Positions 25,880-38,898 are shown, numbered from the stretch's first letter. The stretch is 64,000 nucleotides of DNA from Salarias fasciatus (GCF_902148845.1 NC_043764.1:21581531-21645530); one strand, 5' to 3'. Notes: generated from the letters alone by a model not told the origin. Made by a program: numbers and translations.

Positions 25880-28800
25880 ATGGGAACTCTGGTCAAACCA
25901 GCGCTGCTGCTACTCTTCTGGCAGAGTGTTTGGACTTTGGACGTTCCACTGGAAAGTGAGTCTTCAGTTTCCCATGTATTTACTGTCTGTCGATGTATTT
26001 GCACGTGTGTTGTTTTCGTGCATCGATTTTTTTTGGTCTGATTTTATTTCTTTGCCTGCCGCAGTCAGACAACCCCCCACCATCACAAAGCAGTCGATGA
26101 AAGACCACGTTGTTGACCCCAAAGAAACAATGGTCATCGAGTGTGAAGCCAAAGGAAACCCTCACCCCATGTAAGACTTGACGCAACCGAAAGAATCCCT
26201 TCATAAAGACTGATATTCATTTCAAAAAAGAAAATCAATGATCATTTCCTTCTTTTTGATAAACGTGAAGATTTTCTTGGAGGCGAAATGGGAAGTATTT
26301 CAATGTGGCGCGTGACTCCCAGGCATCGATGCGCAGGCGCTCGGGGACGCTGGATATCTATGCCCGAACTAATCCGGAGCAGTATGAGGCAGAGTATCAG
26401 TGCATTGCCTCCAACGAGTATGGATCAGCATACTCCAACAAGATCAGGCTGCAGCTGTACAGTAAGTTCACGTTTGGCACTATTTTGACGTGAAAACTGT
26501 TTTGTTGCTGGTTTTTGTTTCACCAGTGAAAATAAAGTGCAGTCTTACTATATTTATGGATAGTATTTTCTCTTGTTAGCATTAATGGTTTTTTTTTATA
26601 GGGCTCAACATTAATTATTGTTTTGCTGTTTGAAAAATCATGATGTGAAACAGGTTAAAAATTAGCAATATTTTTTCTTCCATTTGCAGGACCTCCAGTG
26701 TGGCCAAGAGAGGTCCTGGAGCCTGTGGTCATCAGCGCTGGTTTGCCCCTGGTCCTGTCCTGCGACCCCCCACCTGGCCCCCTTAGACCTGAAACCTACT
26801 GGATGTCAAGCTGTAAGTGTTTAGCAGGCAGTGCTGGACATTAAAGCGTCGAACACATTATTTAACGTCATGTTTTCTTTCAGGCTCCTATGCGAGACCT
26901 TTCAACTGGCCCATTCAGACAGCTTTCCCCACCATGCGCGCTGTGCGGCAGGACCGCAGGGTTTCCATGGGAGTCAACGGAGATCTGTATTTCTCCAACG
27001 TGCTGTTTAATGACTCTGTCGCCGACTTCTGCTGTAATGCCCGGTTCCCCTTCAAGAACGTCATCCAGCAGAAGATGCCCGTGGTTGTTAAAGTGCTTCC
27101 AAGTGAGTATGAGTCTGTTCAAACTTCTGGAAAGTTCTGGTCGTCTTATCGACAAAGCTACTGTAGACGATCTTGCAGAGGCAGCAAGCTAAATAGCTTA
27201 ATAACATTCCGCAGTGGGAGAAGTGTCTGCCCTTAATCAGATGTTACATCGAGATAACCAACATGCTGAGCCTGAGCTGGTAAACAGTGTGTGAGGCCTG
27301 ACTGATGAGTTGTGGTTGGCCTTGTGTGCAGCTCATACCGTGGCTGAGGCTGCCCCCACCTGGCTGTCTCCCACAGGCTCGTCCAGCTCCACACTGGTCC
27401 TGCTCGGAGAGGAGCTGCTGCTGGAGTGCATCGCTGCAGGAGTGTGAGTGTCAAAGACAACATCACCAGATCAGAGCTGGTGCCTTAGTTTGACCCCAAA
27501 AGTGGATTCGTGATGTTGGTTTCTGTTCGGTTTGAGTATTTTCCCTTTGATTTCATGAAATTCATCCTGTGTTAAGCCTTGTTTATCATCATCAAGGCCA
27601 ACCCCTCATATTACCTGGACCAAGGACGGAGAAGCCCTGGTGGTCACTCCACGGATGAAAATCAAGAACTTCAACAAGCTGATTCAAATACAAAAGGCAT
27701 CTTTTGAGGACACCGGTGACTACACCTGCACAGCCACCAATAGGATAAGCTACATTGAGCACACAATAACTGTCAGGGTCAAAGGTGAGCCCCGAGGAAA
27801 CACCCCTGCGCTGTTCTGTTGCTGTACACTCGCTTTAAAACTGAAAAAATATGCTGTGCATCTGACAGCCGCTCCATTCTGGTTGGAGAAGCCTGATAAC
27901 TTGATCCTGGCCCCGGAGGAAAGCGGCCGCTTGGTGTGTCGTTCTGACGGCGCTCCCCGTCCCACAGTCAGCTGGTTCATCAACGGGGAACCAATTGAAA
28001 GTATGTTTTTGAACATGTGTTGATGCAATAGAGAGGAGCTGAGATGTCTACTGACTTGTTCCCACTCTCATTTTTTTTTTTTTTTTTTGGATCCAGCGGC
28101 TACACCAATGCCAAACAGACAAGTATCAGGAGACATGATAACCTTCCGCAGTGTGACCACTGAAAACAATGCTGTCTACCAGTGCAATGCTTCCAATGAG
28201 TTTGGATACCTACTGGCTAATGCGTTTGTCAACGTGCTACGTAAGACACCGCTCCTCTATTTCCACAATTTACAGTGTGAAAGTTGTCGGCATGGCCAAA
28301 AGATAAGCTGTAGATTATTAATACACAGTATCGATTCTTCAGCTGCACACTGTTGGATCGCAATTAAATACTCTGCAAATACACAAAGACTGTTTTGTTA
28401 CAAGCAAAAAACTTTGAGAAGTTGACATAAATTTGACATTAAGGCTCCAAAACTTTCACCCTTGCTTGTCTGTAAGGCTTTCATGTTTGTGTTTCTTCAA
28501 GATTATACAATTATTTATAAGGATCTTTCCAAAGAAAGGAGTTGTTTAGTTATTAGATGGGATAAAAGAATGATTCTCAAAGTTTTAAAAGTGACAGATA
28601 AGACCCGACTCTAGGTCCTGGTAGTTCACAGAGTGAAACACAGCTTGTTTTTGAAGCATCTTGAAGAAGAAGAGTATAACTCAATCATTTTGAATTGATT
28701 CATTTTCTGGTGAAGCTGCCTTTGCTTTGTTTTTCCTTTAGATGCAACGCCACGTATTCTCTGGCCCAGGAATGAATTCGTTAAGGTGGTTGAGGGTTCT

Positions 28801-31259
28801 CGAACTTTCTTAGACTGCCGTTACTTCGGGTCTCCAGTGCCGGAGCTGCGATGGTAAGTAGGTAACCGGTTCAGATCCCATCAAGGCAGCTGCAACCATT
28901 GGAGGGTGGGTGAACTGATGACCCTGTGATATTATGGGAACACATTTATATCAAGAATCAAAATGTGCTCCACATGTTAAGTCCAGATGTGGTTTGGATT
29001 CTCCTCTCACAGGTCTAAATATGGACAAGGAAACCTCGAAGGAAACCGCTTCAAAATCCACAGTAATGGGACTCTAGAGATCAAACGCATTCGGATCGAA
29101 GACGAGGGGACTTATCTGTGTGTGGTCAGCAACATCGCTGGGAGAGAGGAGAGTCAAGTCAGGGTCGAGGTCAAAGGTGAAAATCTCAGTCACGCATGAA
29201 AGAATGTATGAATCAGCAAAAGCTGTGTAATTGCAGTAGTTTGGTCACCTTTTCTCCTCAGAACCCACTTTGATTGTCACAAGACCACAAAATATGAAAG
29301 TTATGCGCGGAACTGACGTGCGCTTTGAGTGTGGAGTGAAAGCAGACGCCACGACTCCTGTTACAACCACCTGGATAAAAAACAAAAGGCCAGTCAGTCT
29401 TGGCTGGAGGTAAGATATTTCTCAAAAGATAATATCAAAGACAGTTTCATCTGTTTGACTCTTATCTTTGCTATTTATATTCATTGGCAAGAGATTCAAC
29501 TCTGAACAGATCCTAATGACATGTAGCCTGATATGTGATGGTTCGATGCACCGCTATAGTTGAGAGCAAACTCATTTTATCGTTCATAAAAACTGAAAAA
29601 CTCCACAAATCAAAGTCCACAGTTCAAAAAAAAATGTGAAAAATTCACAAAGGGCATTAAGAAACTGCAGTGCAGGATCAGGGTACCAAAACACAGAAGC
29701 TGCAGCACCAAAGGAAGAGGAACAACGCACACGCAGGGACTGAGTGACACAGACACACAGTAGCACGCAGACAGACCGACAACCAGAGCGCACAACGTCA
29801 GCCCCTTGTAAACCCAAAGCTACAGGTGACAACAAACACACACTCAGGAACAGGTGATAGACGTTACAGCGGGAACGGCAATCAAACATGAGGAGCCTGA
29901 AGCAAGAGCAGCACATAAAACACACGAGGCAAAACCTGAACGCTGACACCGCCATCATCATTAATGTGTTCGTGTCTGCAGTTGACTGGATGTAGTTGAT
30001 CATGTAAAGCATTTGCACTGCTGTACCAGTAAAGTGTGTTTTATAAGCACTGTTCATTTATGTCAAAAGTCCTGTTTCTATTCCTGCAGACTGACTTTTC
30101 ACGATAAAATGATTGTCTTGATCTCTCCTTCCCAGACTCACTCTGGATGAGTCAAATCTGGTCATTACTAATGTAAACAGAGACGATGAAGGCAATTACA
30201 CATGTGTCATCAAGAGTGAACTGGACCAGAAGTCTGCTTCAGCTCAGCTGATGGTCATGGGTAGGATGGATTTAACAGAAATGACATTTTGTTGATCACT
30301 GAGTGTGATGGTTTTAACTTTTGTGTGTGTGTGTGTGTGTATGTGTGTGTGTGTGTGTGTCCTTGTGTGTGTGTAGACCGTCCGAGTCCTCCCACTAACT
30401 TAGAGCTGTCGGATCCATATGAACGAACTGTGAGGCTCAGTTGGGTTCCTGGAGAGAGCAACCATAACCCCATAACAGGTAAAAGCAATAAAGTCAAATT
30501 GACTAACAGAAATAAAAACTCAAGTGATCGAGATCATTTTGATTTGCTTTCATCATTTAGCCATCTTTCCTTTTGGGAATTTATTTCACAGACTACTTGG
30601 TGCAGTACGATGATGATGACTGGTTGCCTGGAAAGTGGAAAAACCTTTCGACTTACCCAGGATCACTCAACTCTGTCATTTTGCATCTCACGCCTTTCAC
30701 CTACTATGAGTTCAGGGTCATCGCGATCAATGAAATCGGAGCGAGTCGACCAAGCCGTCCATCCTCACGCTTCCAGACCAGTGGCGCCCGTGAGTCTGAT
30801 GATAATTTAATTAAGCAAAGAGACACATCACCAGACGATTTTACTAAATACTTAATACAGTTATGATTGTTTTGATAGGGATAAAAGATGGTTTTGATGC
30901 AAAAATTCCTCACATGTGGAAACCTTAGTGTTCCATGCATTATATGCGATGTCTTATATTAGTACCAAGGCAGAGACTCTTCGTTTTTAGCTGGCACCAC
31001 TGACCGTCTTTATGTCAATCAATCTATTCAACTCTACATTCGCTTTATCTAAGTTGAAGTCATGGAAGCTGCAGCCTAATTCTGCCAATAATCTATTTAT
31101 GCGTGCATTGATTGAGAGTCAAAAATCGAGCTAACAAGCGTGACTTTGGAGGAAACACCCTTGACATTTCTTCATAAAATGCTGTCCAGGTTACCACCAC
31201 TCTCTTTTATATTCTTGGATTATAATTAGTCCTACAAAGATCTTGCTTTTTGTTTGTCT

Positions 31260-31291
<32 letters not shown>

Positions 31292-33174
31292 TTACTGCTG
31301 TCTAAAAGCTTGCCTGTCTGATTGTGATGTACTTTTTTTTTAAATGACTCTATTTTCACATTTGCATGTGTGTGTTACATATTCCCTAATTAGTTATTAT
31401 TCTAAGAAGCATGTCGTTAAAAAAAAAAAAAACCCAAAGTAAAATATGGGAAGACATGACAGAATATGTTCAATTAGCCTTCCTTTTCCTGAATTTTTCA
31501 ACAGCAGTTCCAAACATTATGTCAGTGCGTCATCCTTCCCGTAAGCCATTTCTTCCTGGATGATAAGTGGAGTCGGAGGTCGACCTGAAACAAAGTCCAG
31601 GACTATTAGTCTCATTTTCTGCAGTCTTATCAACATGGTTACTGGTCCACCAGGAGAATTTCCTGAAAGCCACTGTGCTCAGGAAAAAGTCAAAAGATAA
31701 CCTAAGAAATAAGAAACTTTCCTACCCTCCTAAAATCCTTTGGAAAGAAAAAAGTTGGTTTTTGTTTGTTCATTATACTCAATTTAAAAATTTAAATCAA
31801 TAATATTACTTCTTCCCTGGTTTTCTTGCACAGCCCCAGATGTCGTTCCAAAGAATGTGAAAGGCGTGGGTACATGGAGGAATAACATGGAGATTAGCTG
31901 GGAGGTAACTGATTTCACCAAAAAAAAAACAAAAAACAAATATTGTTTTGTTCATGATCGATATGTCACAACTAAAATAATGCTGCTTTGCTGGGAACAT
32001 CCTTTCAGCCTCTGGCCTACAGAGAATGGAATGGACCCCATCTTAAGTATCTGGTGTGGTGGAAAAGGAAAGACTCCCGAGAGGAGTGGAAGAACGCAAC
32101 CACAAAGTGGCTGAAATACTACATCTACGACGCGGACACCTTCACTCCCTATGACATTAAAGTCCAGGCTGTCAACGACTTTGGACTGGGACCAGAATCT
32201 CCTGTGGTCACTGGTTATTCTGGAGAAGACCGTAAGCATTTCTTTTTTTTTTTTTAAATAAAGATCAATGAAAACCTACGAAATATTAGTGAGCAATCTG
32301 ATCAGCTTCAGTACACTCAGATACTGTCTGGATCTATTGACTATTAGATCAAGCTGATCTTATCAATATTCATCTGTTTTCCCAAAGGTCCAGTAACCGC
32401 ACCCTTGAACCTCAGAGTGTCCGACATCCAGAGTACTCAAGTGACTGTTCACTGGGACTCAGTGACACGTGGTACTATTATGGGAGAGCTGAAAGAGTAT
32501 AAGGTGAGTCTTCCATGAATTACAAAGGACATGCTAGACTTTTAATATCAGCAAAGTATTTAATCAAAGACTGAGCTTTGAAATGTGTCTCTGAACTCTC
32601 AAAAATATATATTGTTACAGCTGAGTTACTTTGGCTTCCTTCCACAATCCAAAGACACGATTGTTGAGGTGTTGATTAAGACTGTGATGTGATGTGTATC
32701 TCTACGCTGATGACACAATTCTTAAAGTTGACAGTCCGTCCACGCTCTCGATCTCTAAAGTAAATCTCTTAATGGGATAGTGCAAAGAAAGGTTTCCAAA
32801 TAAATCACTTTGGCGTTTGTGCAGACAGCAGTCCATTTTTCTCATAGCATATTAGTATGTTAGAGTGTAAAAATGAAATAGAAACTTGGCTTGGGACTTG
32901 GCATAAATTATGTTGTCTATCCACAACACCTGCTTTGCTTTTCTGCTGAAAATTCCCAAAACACATTGTAAAATGAAAGTCTTTTTCTCAGGATGTGAGT
33001 CAGACACAGAATGGATGCTGATCATTGGGACTTTAACCTTTTATTGGTTTTGTGGGTCACAAGAAGTAACTAGAACACCTTTTCAGGTCCCTCTCCACAA
33101 AGAAAATAAGCCTCCCTCACCCTTCCGTCAGTCACTGGGGCGGTCCTGCTACCGTGAGAGAGAGCGAGAGAGAG

Positions 33175-33219
<45 letters not shown>

Positions 33220-33626
33220 ATCAATGATGATTAGTCACAGGTGTTCCCCATTACGTCTCTCTCCAGTTCTCTTACCTGCGCTACTTTCACACACTCTCCC
33301 CTCCAGCTGAGCCTAATGACACCCCACCACACACACACACACACACGCTCAGTCTTGTATTTCTATCCTTGTGGGGACCGTCCATTGACACCCATTCATG
33401 TCTAGCCCCTAACCCTGACCCTTACCCTAACCCTAACCCACACCACAACAAAGCCTAACCCTAAAGAAATGTTTTTGCACTTTTACTTTTTTCAGTAACA
33501 ACAACATGGCCAAGAAAACACTGTTTCTCCTACTTAGGACCGGAAAAAGGTCCCCACAAGGCACGTCGTTCCACGTTTTGCTATCCTTGTGGGGACATTT
33601 GGCCCCGACAAGGATAGAAATACGAG

Positions 33627-33701
<75 letters not shown>

Positions 33702-36700
33702 TATGAATGGTTAATCCAATCTGCTGCACTCCCAGACTAGAATGATTTTAAAAAATAACTTTAAAATCACAATTCAGTGACTCTTTATTGATTACTCTCA
33801 TTGGTACGTTGAACTTTCTGACCCACTAAATTCCCATTGATGGATCTTATGTGCTTTGCTTTGTATAGTTTTATTTTACTGTTATCTATAATTGTACTTT
33901 CCTCTCTCCATTAAAGGGCTTTGACTGCTCCCAAGTATTAATTATAAATAAGATTCTGTTTTTCATAACATACCTGGGTAATAAAATACAAAAAATAATG
34001 GACTGGTTGCCCACTACTCTACTTTACACTGTCCAACTCTGACCAGGAGGACTGAACATAAAAGAAAGCTATTACAGTAATAATTTCAAGAATTTCAGAC
34101 TGTTTAAAATCCATTGTGTTTCTGGTTCCTTCAGCAGGCTAAACATGAACGTTTCTTTTCATCTCTCAGGTCTACTACTGGAGAGACAGCAGCCAGCTGA
34201 GGTGGCTGTGGGTCAACAGAGGGATGAAGTCAAAATCGTTTCCCACCAACGATCCAGAGCCTTCCGGGGTTCTCACAGGGCTTATCCCCTATAGCAACTA
34301 CAAGATGTACATAGTGGTGACAAACAATCGATTTGAAGGGCCGCCAAGCAACGCTATATACTTCTCAACACCCGAAGGAGGTGGGAAAAGTCGTCAGTCG
34401 CTCACAAAACCTGTGATTCTGTTCTCTGTCAAGTACAAGTTGACTTCAGATTTCTCCCCCTTTGCGATTGTGTTTACCTTCTCTTGTTGTTTGGGTCTAC
34501 AGTGCCATCTGCTCCCAAATCCTTCAGGATCCAGCAGCGACATCTGGACAGTATTTACGTTGACTGGGAAATGCCAGCAGAGCCCAACGGCATCATCACC
34601 GGATATTCCCTCAAGTACCAGACAGGTAAGTGAACACACCGTGTCACACGCTTTCAATTACACTTTCAGATTATAATGTGGCCTCCTGAGAGGATAGCAG
34701 CACTTTAATAACAGGAAAAGAGGAATCACTTTACTACTGTAAAGCTGAGAAAGGCCAACGCACATGCAGCGCATAATAGCACTCTTAAGCTTGCACTCAA
34801 GCACCACAGCGGCACTGAAGCATGTTCTCAAGTGGCTAATGAACACTTGTGTGGAGACTCTCCGAACAGGTGAGGCGGCTCACGCTCCTGTCTCCACAGT
34901 GAACGCCAGCAGGGGCGAGGAGCTGCGAGTGGAGGAGCTCCCTCCTAATGTTACAAGCTTCTCGCTGCGGCGATACGACCGCTACACGCGGTACAGATTC
35001 TCGGTGGCAGCTCGGACTCAGCTGGGGTTAGGGGAGTGGCACACAGAGGAGTCGCCCCACTACACCACAGAGAGTAAGTCACCGGTTTTTCCATTCGTCA
35101 GTGGATTTTGCACTGAGAGGATGCTGACTGGAGTGGTGTGTGTGTGTGTGTGTTTCAGTATACGCTCAGGACCAGGTGGACATCACCACGCAGGGCTGGT
35201 TCATTGGCATCATGTGTGCCGTGGCTCTCATCGTGCTCATCCTGCTCATCGTCTGCTTTATCAAGAGGAGCCGAGGAGGGAAATACCCAGGTGAAGTGCT
35301 AATTCCTGACCGAAGCCTCAGATTACTTTTTTCTTAAGTAACTCAATGAATAAGTTCGAGATTCAAGTTCAAAATAGATCTTTATAATGGGAAACAGGCG
35401 ATTGTGATATTTTTTGTATTCATTGATTCATCCTTGGCAAAAAAAATTAAATAAGTGATTTGTGTCAAAAATGTTCTAATATTGCAACCTGAATACAAAT
35501 TTTCATAATTATACAGCTCATACTCATTTTTGAAAAGAAAGTATGATAAAACAGAGGTAACAGTAAAACTATGTTTTTAGTCAGACACCTTGAGTTTGAG
35601 ACAAAAAAAAAATGTAATCAGAAAAGATCTTACACAGTCTTCAGATGACTGTATTTTACATGAATGTGAATATTGAATTTCAAGTGTTTCGTTCTCCAAG
35701 GTCGTTCAGAAATATTGGAAAGAGTTTGAGCTAAAATGCCTTAGAGAACTCACTCCCCTTCTCACTGATTAAAACACACTCCGTTCAAGGACAATCAGTG
35801 TCATTGCAGCTTGTATGAATATATTTAAAAAAACTTGCCTTTTTTGCGATTTCAGTGCGGGACAAGAAGGATATATCTCTGGAGCCAGTGGATGACAAAG
35901 ATCAGGAAGGATCTTTTGATTATAGGTAAATGTCATTAAAAAAAATCTCATTATGAAAACACACTCTTGAAAAAATGTAAATTATTGATTGAGATGTGTA
36001 CTCCATCTAATCTAGCTTAACTATCAAGGGTGACATTTTAAAATTGTGCAGTTTTAGCACTGTAATCCAATTAAGTCATTAAATATTCCTTGTTGTTTGA
36101 AAGTTCTTCTGTATAATATTTAGAACAATGTGTTAACAGTGTGTCTTTACAAACATTTGATCTGTGGCTGTGCATTATCCTACAATTTGGAGAAACCAGC
36201 TGGCAGTTGTTGCTTCCTGTGAAAGACATTATTCCAAAAAAACCCCAAAAAAACTATGAAACTATGACTATTGTGGCGTCCTCGGACACCAACACAAAAA
36301 AACACAACTTTTGGATTGTTTGTGTAAAACTCTTCCTGCACAGATACAAATCAAATCAGATTTTTTACTTTATTTATGGTAACAATTTCAGCATACTTAA
36401 TTTTTTTTCTACTCTACCTTTCTCTATATAAACCCTTTCCTCCTCCAAAACCTCAATCCTTTCTCTTTTTTCACTCAACTACTCGAGGTCCCTCGAAAGG
36501 TATGAAAAGACTAAACACTGACACATTGACATTCTGTCTATACGGTCTTCTGGAAAAAGTGAATTTACAACAAGTGCTAGTTTTTTTTTACACTTAATGA
36601 GGAATGATATATAATCCTCTGTCTTATATGCTGATCTCAAGCAAACCTTTTTATGTTTCTGTATTTCAGGATCGCACGCATCTCTACACTACCCTACCCT

Positions 36701-37105
36701 CGAAGGTATGTACAAAAAAACTGTTTTGCTCGAAGGTCACAAATAAAAAACACCATTGCATATAGATTGTACATTCAAATTTGGAATAAAATCAACTAAG
36801 AGAAGATACGTTCACTTTATTTTGCTTTATGTGGACAGTGCTGATGTTAAAATAATAAGGTATTTTTTGATAGAGAGGAGGAGAGAGGCCTACAAAGAGG
36901 CCAGCCGTCGATGGAGGCGATGATGAAGCGGACGGACAGTGACGACAGTCTGGTGGAATACGGCGAAGGAGGGGAGATCCCTTTCAACGAGGACGGTTCC
37001 TTCATCGGTCAGTACACGGGGACCAGGAGGGACGTCAGGGAGCTGGACTTTGGCGGAAGTCTGGAGATTCACTCGCCAATGAATACGATCTACTCCATGG
37101 CATGA
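25880..37105 (+). CDS. nfasc: neurofascin-type L1-family adhesion molecule
   Basis: Axo-glial adhesion receptor of the plasma membrane. There are 26 coding exons: 25880-25955, 26065-26170, 26271-26461, 26690-26812, 26884-27102, 27332-27443, 27597-27784, 27869-28000, 28097-28240, 28742-28853, 29013-29176, 29262-29409, 30136-30260, 30377-30478, 30592-30789, 31834-31904, 32009-32231, 32388-32503, 34170-34380, 34503-34625, 34900-35073, 35159-35290, 35856-35925, 36488-36499, 36670-36705 and 36874-37105. All phases agree, giving 1179 aa. Layout: signal peptide; six Ig domains (about 27-613), two exons each; four FNIII domains (614-1019); TM 1033-1054; tail with YRSLE (1086-1090) and FIGQY (1146-1150). 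Neurofascin rather than NrCAM is favoured by [29 protein letters not shown] and the end [10 protein letters not shown]. There is no mucin-like segment or fifth FNIII domain, so it resembles glial NF155. AATAAA lies at 37792-37797. Confidence 0.88.
30322..30376 (+). repeat. (GT)n tract forming the 3' splice-site region of nfasc exon 14
   Basis: The intron ends in an interrupted run of TG dinucleotides that runs straight into GTGTGTAG and exon 14 at 30377. There is almost no conventional pyrimidine tract. Exon 14 is 102 nt, a multiple of three. Confidence 0.8.
33153..33219 (+). repeat. (GA)n microsatellite
   Basis: An AGAGAG run in the intron between neurofascin exons 18 and 19, with a few GAGC interruptions at its left end. 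Confidence 0.9.
33352..33628. mobile_element. 277-bp nonautonomous inverted-repeat element, copy 2
   Basis: Same length and orientation as the copy at 899-1175, including the terminal inverted repeats, the CCCTAACCCTAACCC-type core and the right-end hairpin. It is flanked left by (CA)n (about 33324-33345) and right by a longer (CA)n (about 33629-33700). It lies in the intron between neurofascin exons 18 and 19. Confidence 0.65.
36488..36499 (+). other. 12-nt microexon encoding the RSLE endocytosis motif
   Basis: GTCCCTCGAAAG lies between ACTACTCGAG and GTATGA and fits the phase of both neighbours (AG|G ... AG|G). With the preceding Tyr codon it gives YRSLE, the tyrosine-based AP-2 sorting signal known from neuronal L1. 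It is included in the neurofascin exon list above. Confidence 0.75.
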
Positions 37106-38131
37106 GGCTCAAACGCCGAACGCCACTCCTCCCCTGAGCTCAGCTCCTCGCTCTGAGCCCTCTGTGAACTCCAGAGCAGGAGACAGTCTGCGGGAGATAA
37201 CAGGACCGGACAAAGGTGCTGATTCGTCACACTTTCTGAGGATAAAGACAGACATCAGTACGACTGCCGTGGATTGAAAGAAGAAAATATGGAAAAGTTG
37301 GGACTATCTTTCCAGAATCGCTAAATCATCCAACAAAAAGGAAGCATTGGATTTGTAAATAAACACTTTGTGTCTGTGCATGGACTCAATGGAGGGACAC
37401 TGACTGTGTATCATAATGACAGAAGAGGATTTGTTTATCATGTTGATAAATCAGCTGCAAGAACTGAACTAACAAGTGGTTTTTTTTGTAAGCTTTTTGC
37501 ATTTGAAATAATGGATGTGGAGCTCACTTTTATCATCAGCCTCTTTTGTTGTGCTGAAACGTGAAAGTTTGGAAACGATGTTGATGACTGACAAAAGAAG
37601 ATTAATCTGCAGAGACTAATAATTCAATTGTCTGTTTTGTCCTTGAGGAGAAACAAGAGGTCACAAACACTGAGAGAGTGACTAAAACAGACATGGAATC
37701 TGAGAACTTCTGATTTTACTGACAACAGAGATGATGAATCTATGTGTAACAAAATGTAACTTGATCTGTGTATTGGAATGGTTGTAATTCAAATAAAGTG
37801 AAAATATTTATTAGAAGCATATTTGGGGAAAAAAATCTTAAATTCTTTAGTCTTCTGATTTCAAAGGAGTAAATTCCCCTTGAGTCATTACTCGAGGGAA
37901 ATTTGAAAACGTGGGGATTTAGTGTGAATGCTATAATGAGTCGACTCAAAGCAAGACTTTGAATGTTTCCATCAACTATCACTGTATTGTGTAACAGTGA
38001 AAGTTCTATAAAACTTGGTCAGTTGTGAAACAGTAAAACTAGTGATGTTATCACGGACCGCAGTGGCGTTCCTGGCCTGTTTTCCCATTGGACTGTATAG
38101 TTTGAAAAGCAAAGAACATCTTATCTAAAAC

Positions 38132-38335
38132 ATGCACGTCAGGTTAATTGGTCACCCTGAATTACCCCGAGGTATGAATGTGTGAGTGAATGGTTGTATG
38201 TCTGTATATGTCAGCCCTGCGACAGACTGGCGACCTGTCCACGGTCTACCCCGCCTTCCCCCACAGCAGCTGGGATTGGCTCCAGCCACCCGCAATCCTG
38301 AGAAGGAGAAGCGGTAGATAATGGAAGGATGGATC
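38132..38335 (+). repeat. SINE-like fragment (3' half)
   Basis: GGTTAATTGGTCACCCTGAA, GTCAGCCCTGCGACAGACTG, GCGACCTGTCCACGGTCTAC and GCTGGGATTGGCTCCAGCCA, followed by GGAAGGATGGAT, are the well-known body and tail of a fish interspersed repeat. It lies between neurofascin and the chitinase cluster. Confidence 0.65.
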
Positions 38336-38898
38336 TTATCTATTAGCCTCTGTTGTTTATCAGGGCCTCTGATAGAATTCACAGACGTTGCACCTAAATT
38401 CTTTTTGTTTCCTGTTTGTGTTACTTTGAGAGTGACAATGATGTATTTTTATAAAAGTGATCAAGAAAGTTAAGGTGACACTCATAGCTTTGTATTCCAT
38501 TTACCGGCATTCCTTGATCCAAACAAGCATCCATGAGCTAGAATGAAAATCAGATTGAGCAGCTAATAATCAAGCATTTTAAAGCTCTTTCAGTGATATT
38601 TGCTGGTTTCATTTGATCTTTTTTGGGCTGTTGTTAGTCACATATTCACACATGAAGGTGCAATAAATATTGCATTTTATGAATCACAAAAAGTGATCAC
38701 TCCAAATCCTCGGATCGTGGGTGTTTATTAAAGAAATTTAGTATGGTCTCTGGTTCGGATCCTCCAACCATAAACATACATGCAATCAGCTTTTTTCACC
38801 TCTTTACAGTCAAAATGAAAGTATAGGCAAAGCTGTGGTAATAATCCCTGTGCAGAAGCATCAGTGAGAAGCAGCCTTTGTCCCTTCCTTATCGCGCC

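Noticed and set aside
29580-30060. Stretch rich in CACACA and AGCAC motifs in the neurofascin intron after exon 12, with a long minus-strand frame
   Set aside because: It is possibly a diverged repeat, but no ends, family motif or second copy could be recognised in the window.
36141-36431. Open frame of 96 codons in the intron before the RSLE microexon
   Set aside because: It is AT-rich, has no splice fit with neighbouring exons and shows no similarity to L1-family tails.
25880-37105. Calling the adhesion gene NrCAM because pnpla8 is next to it
   Set aside because: The juxtamembrane segment, the [10 protein letters not shown] end and several Ig and FNIII stretches fit neurofascin better than NrCAM as I remember them. 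The neighbour alone is weaker evidence.
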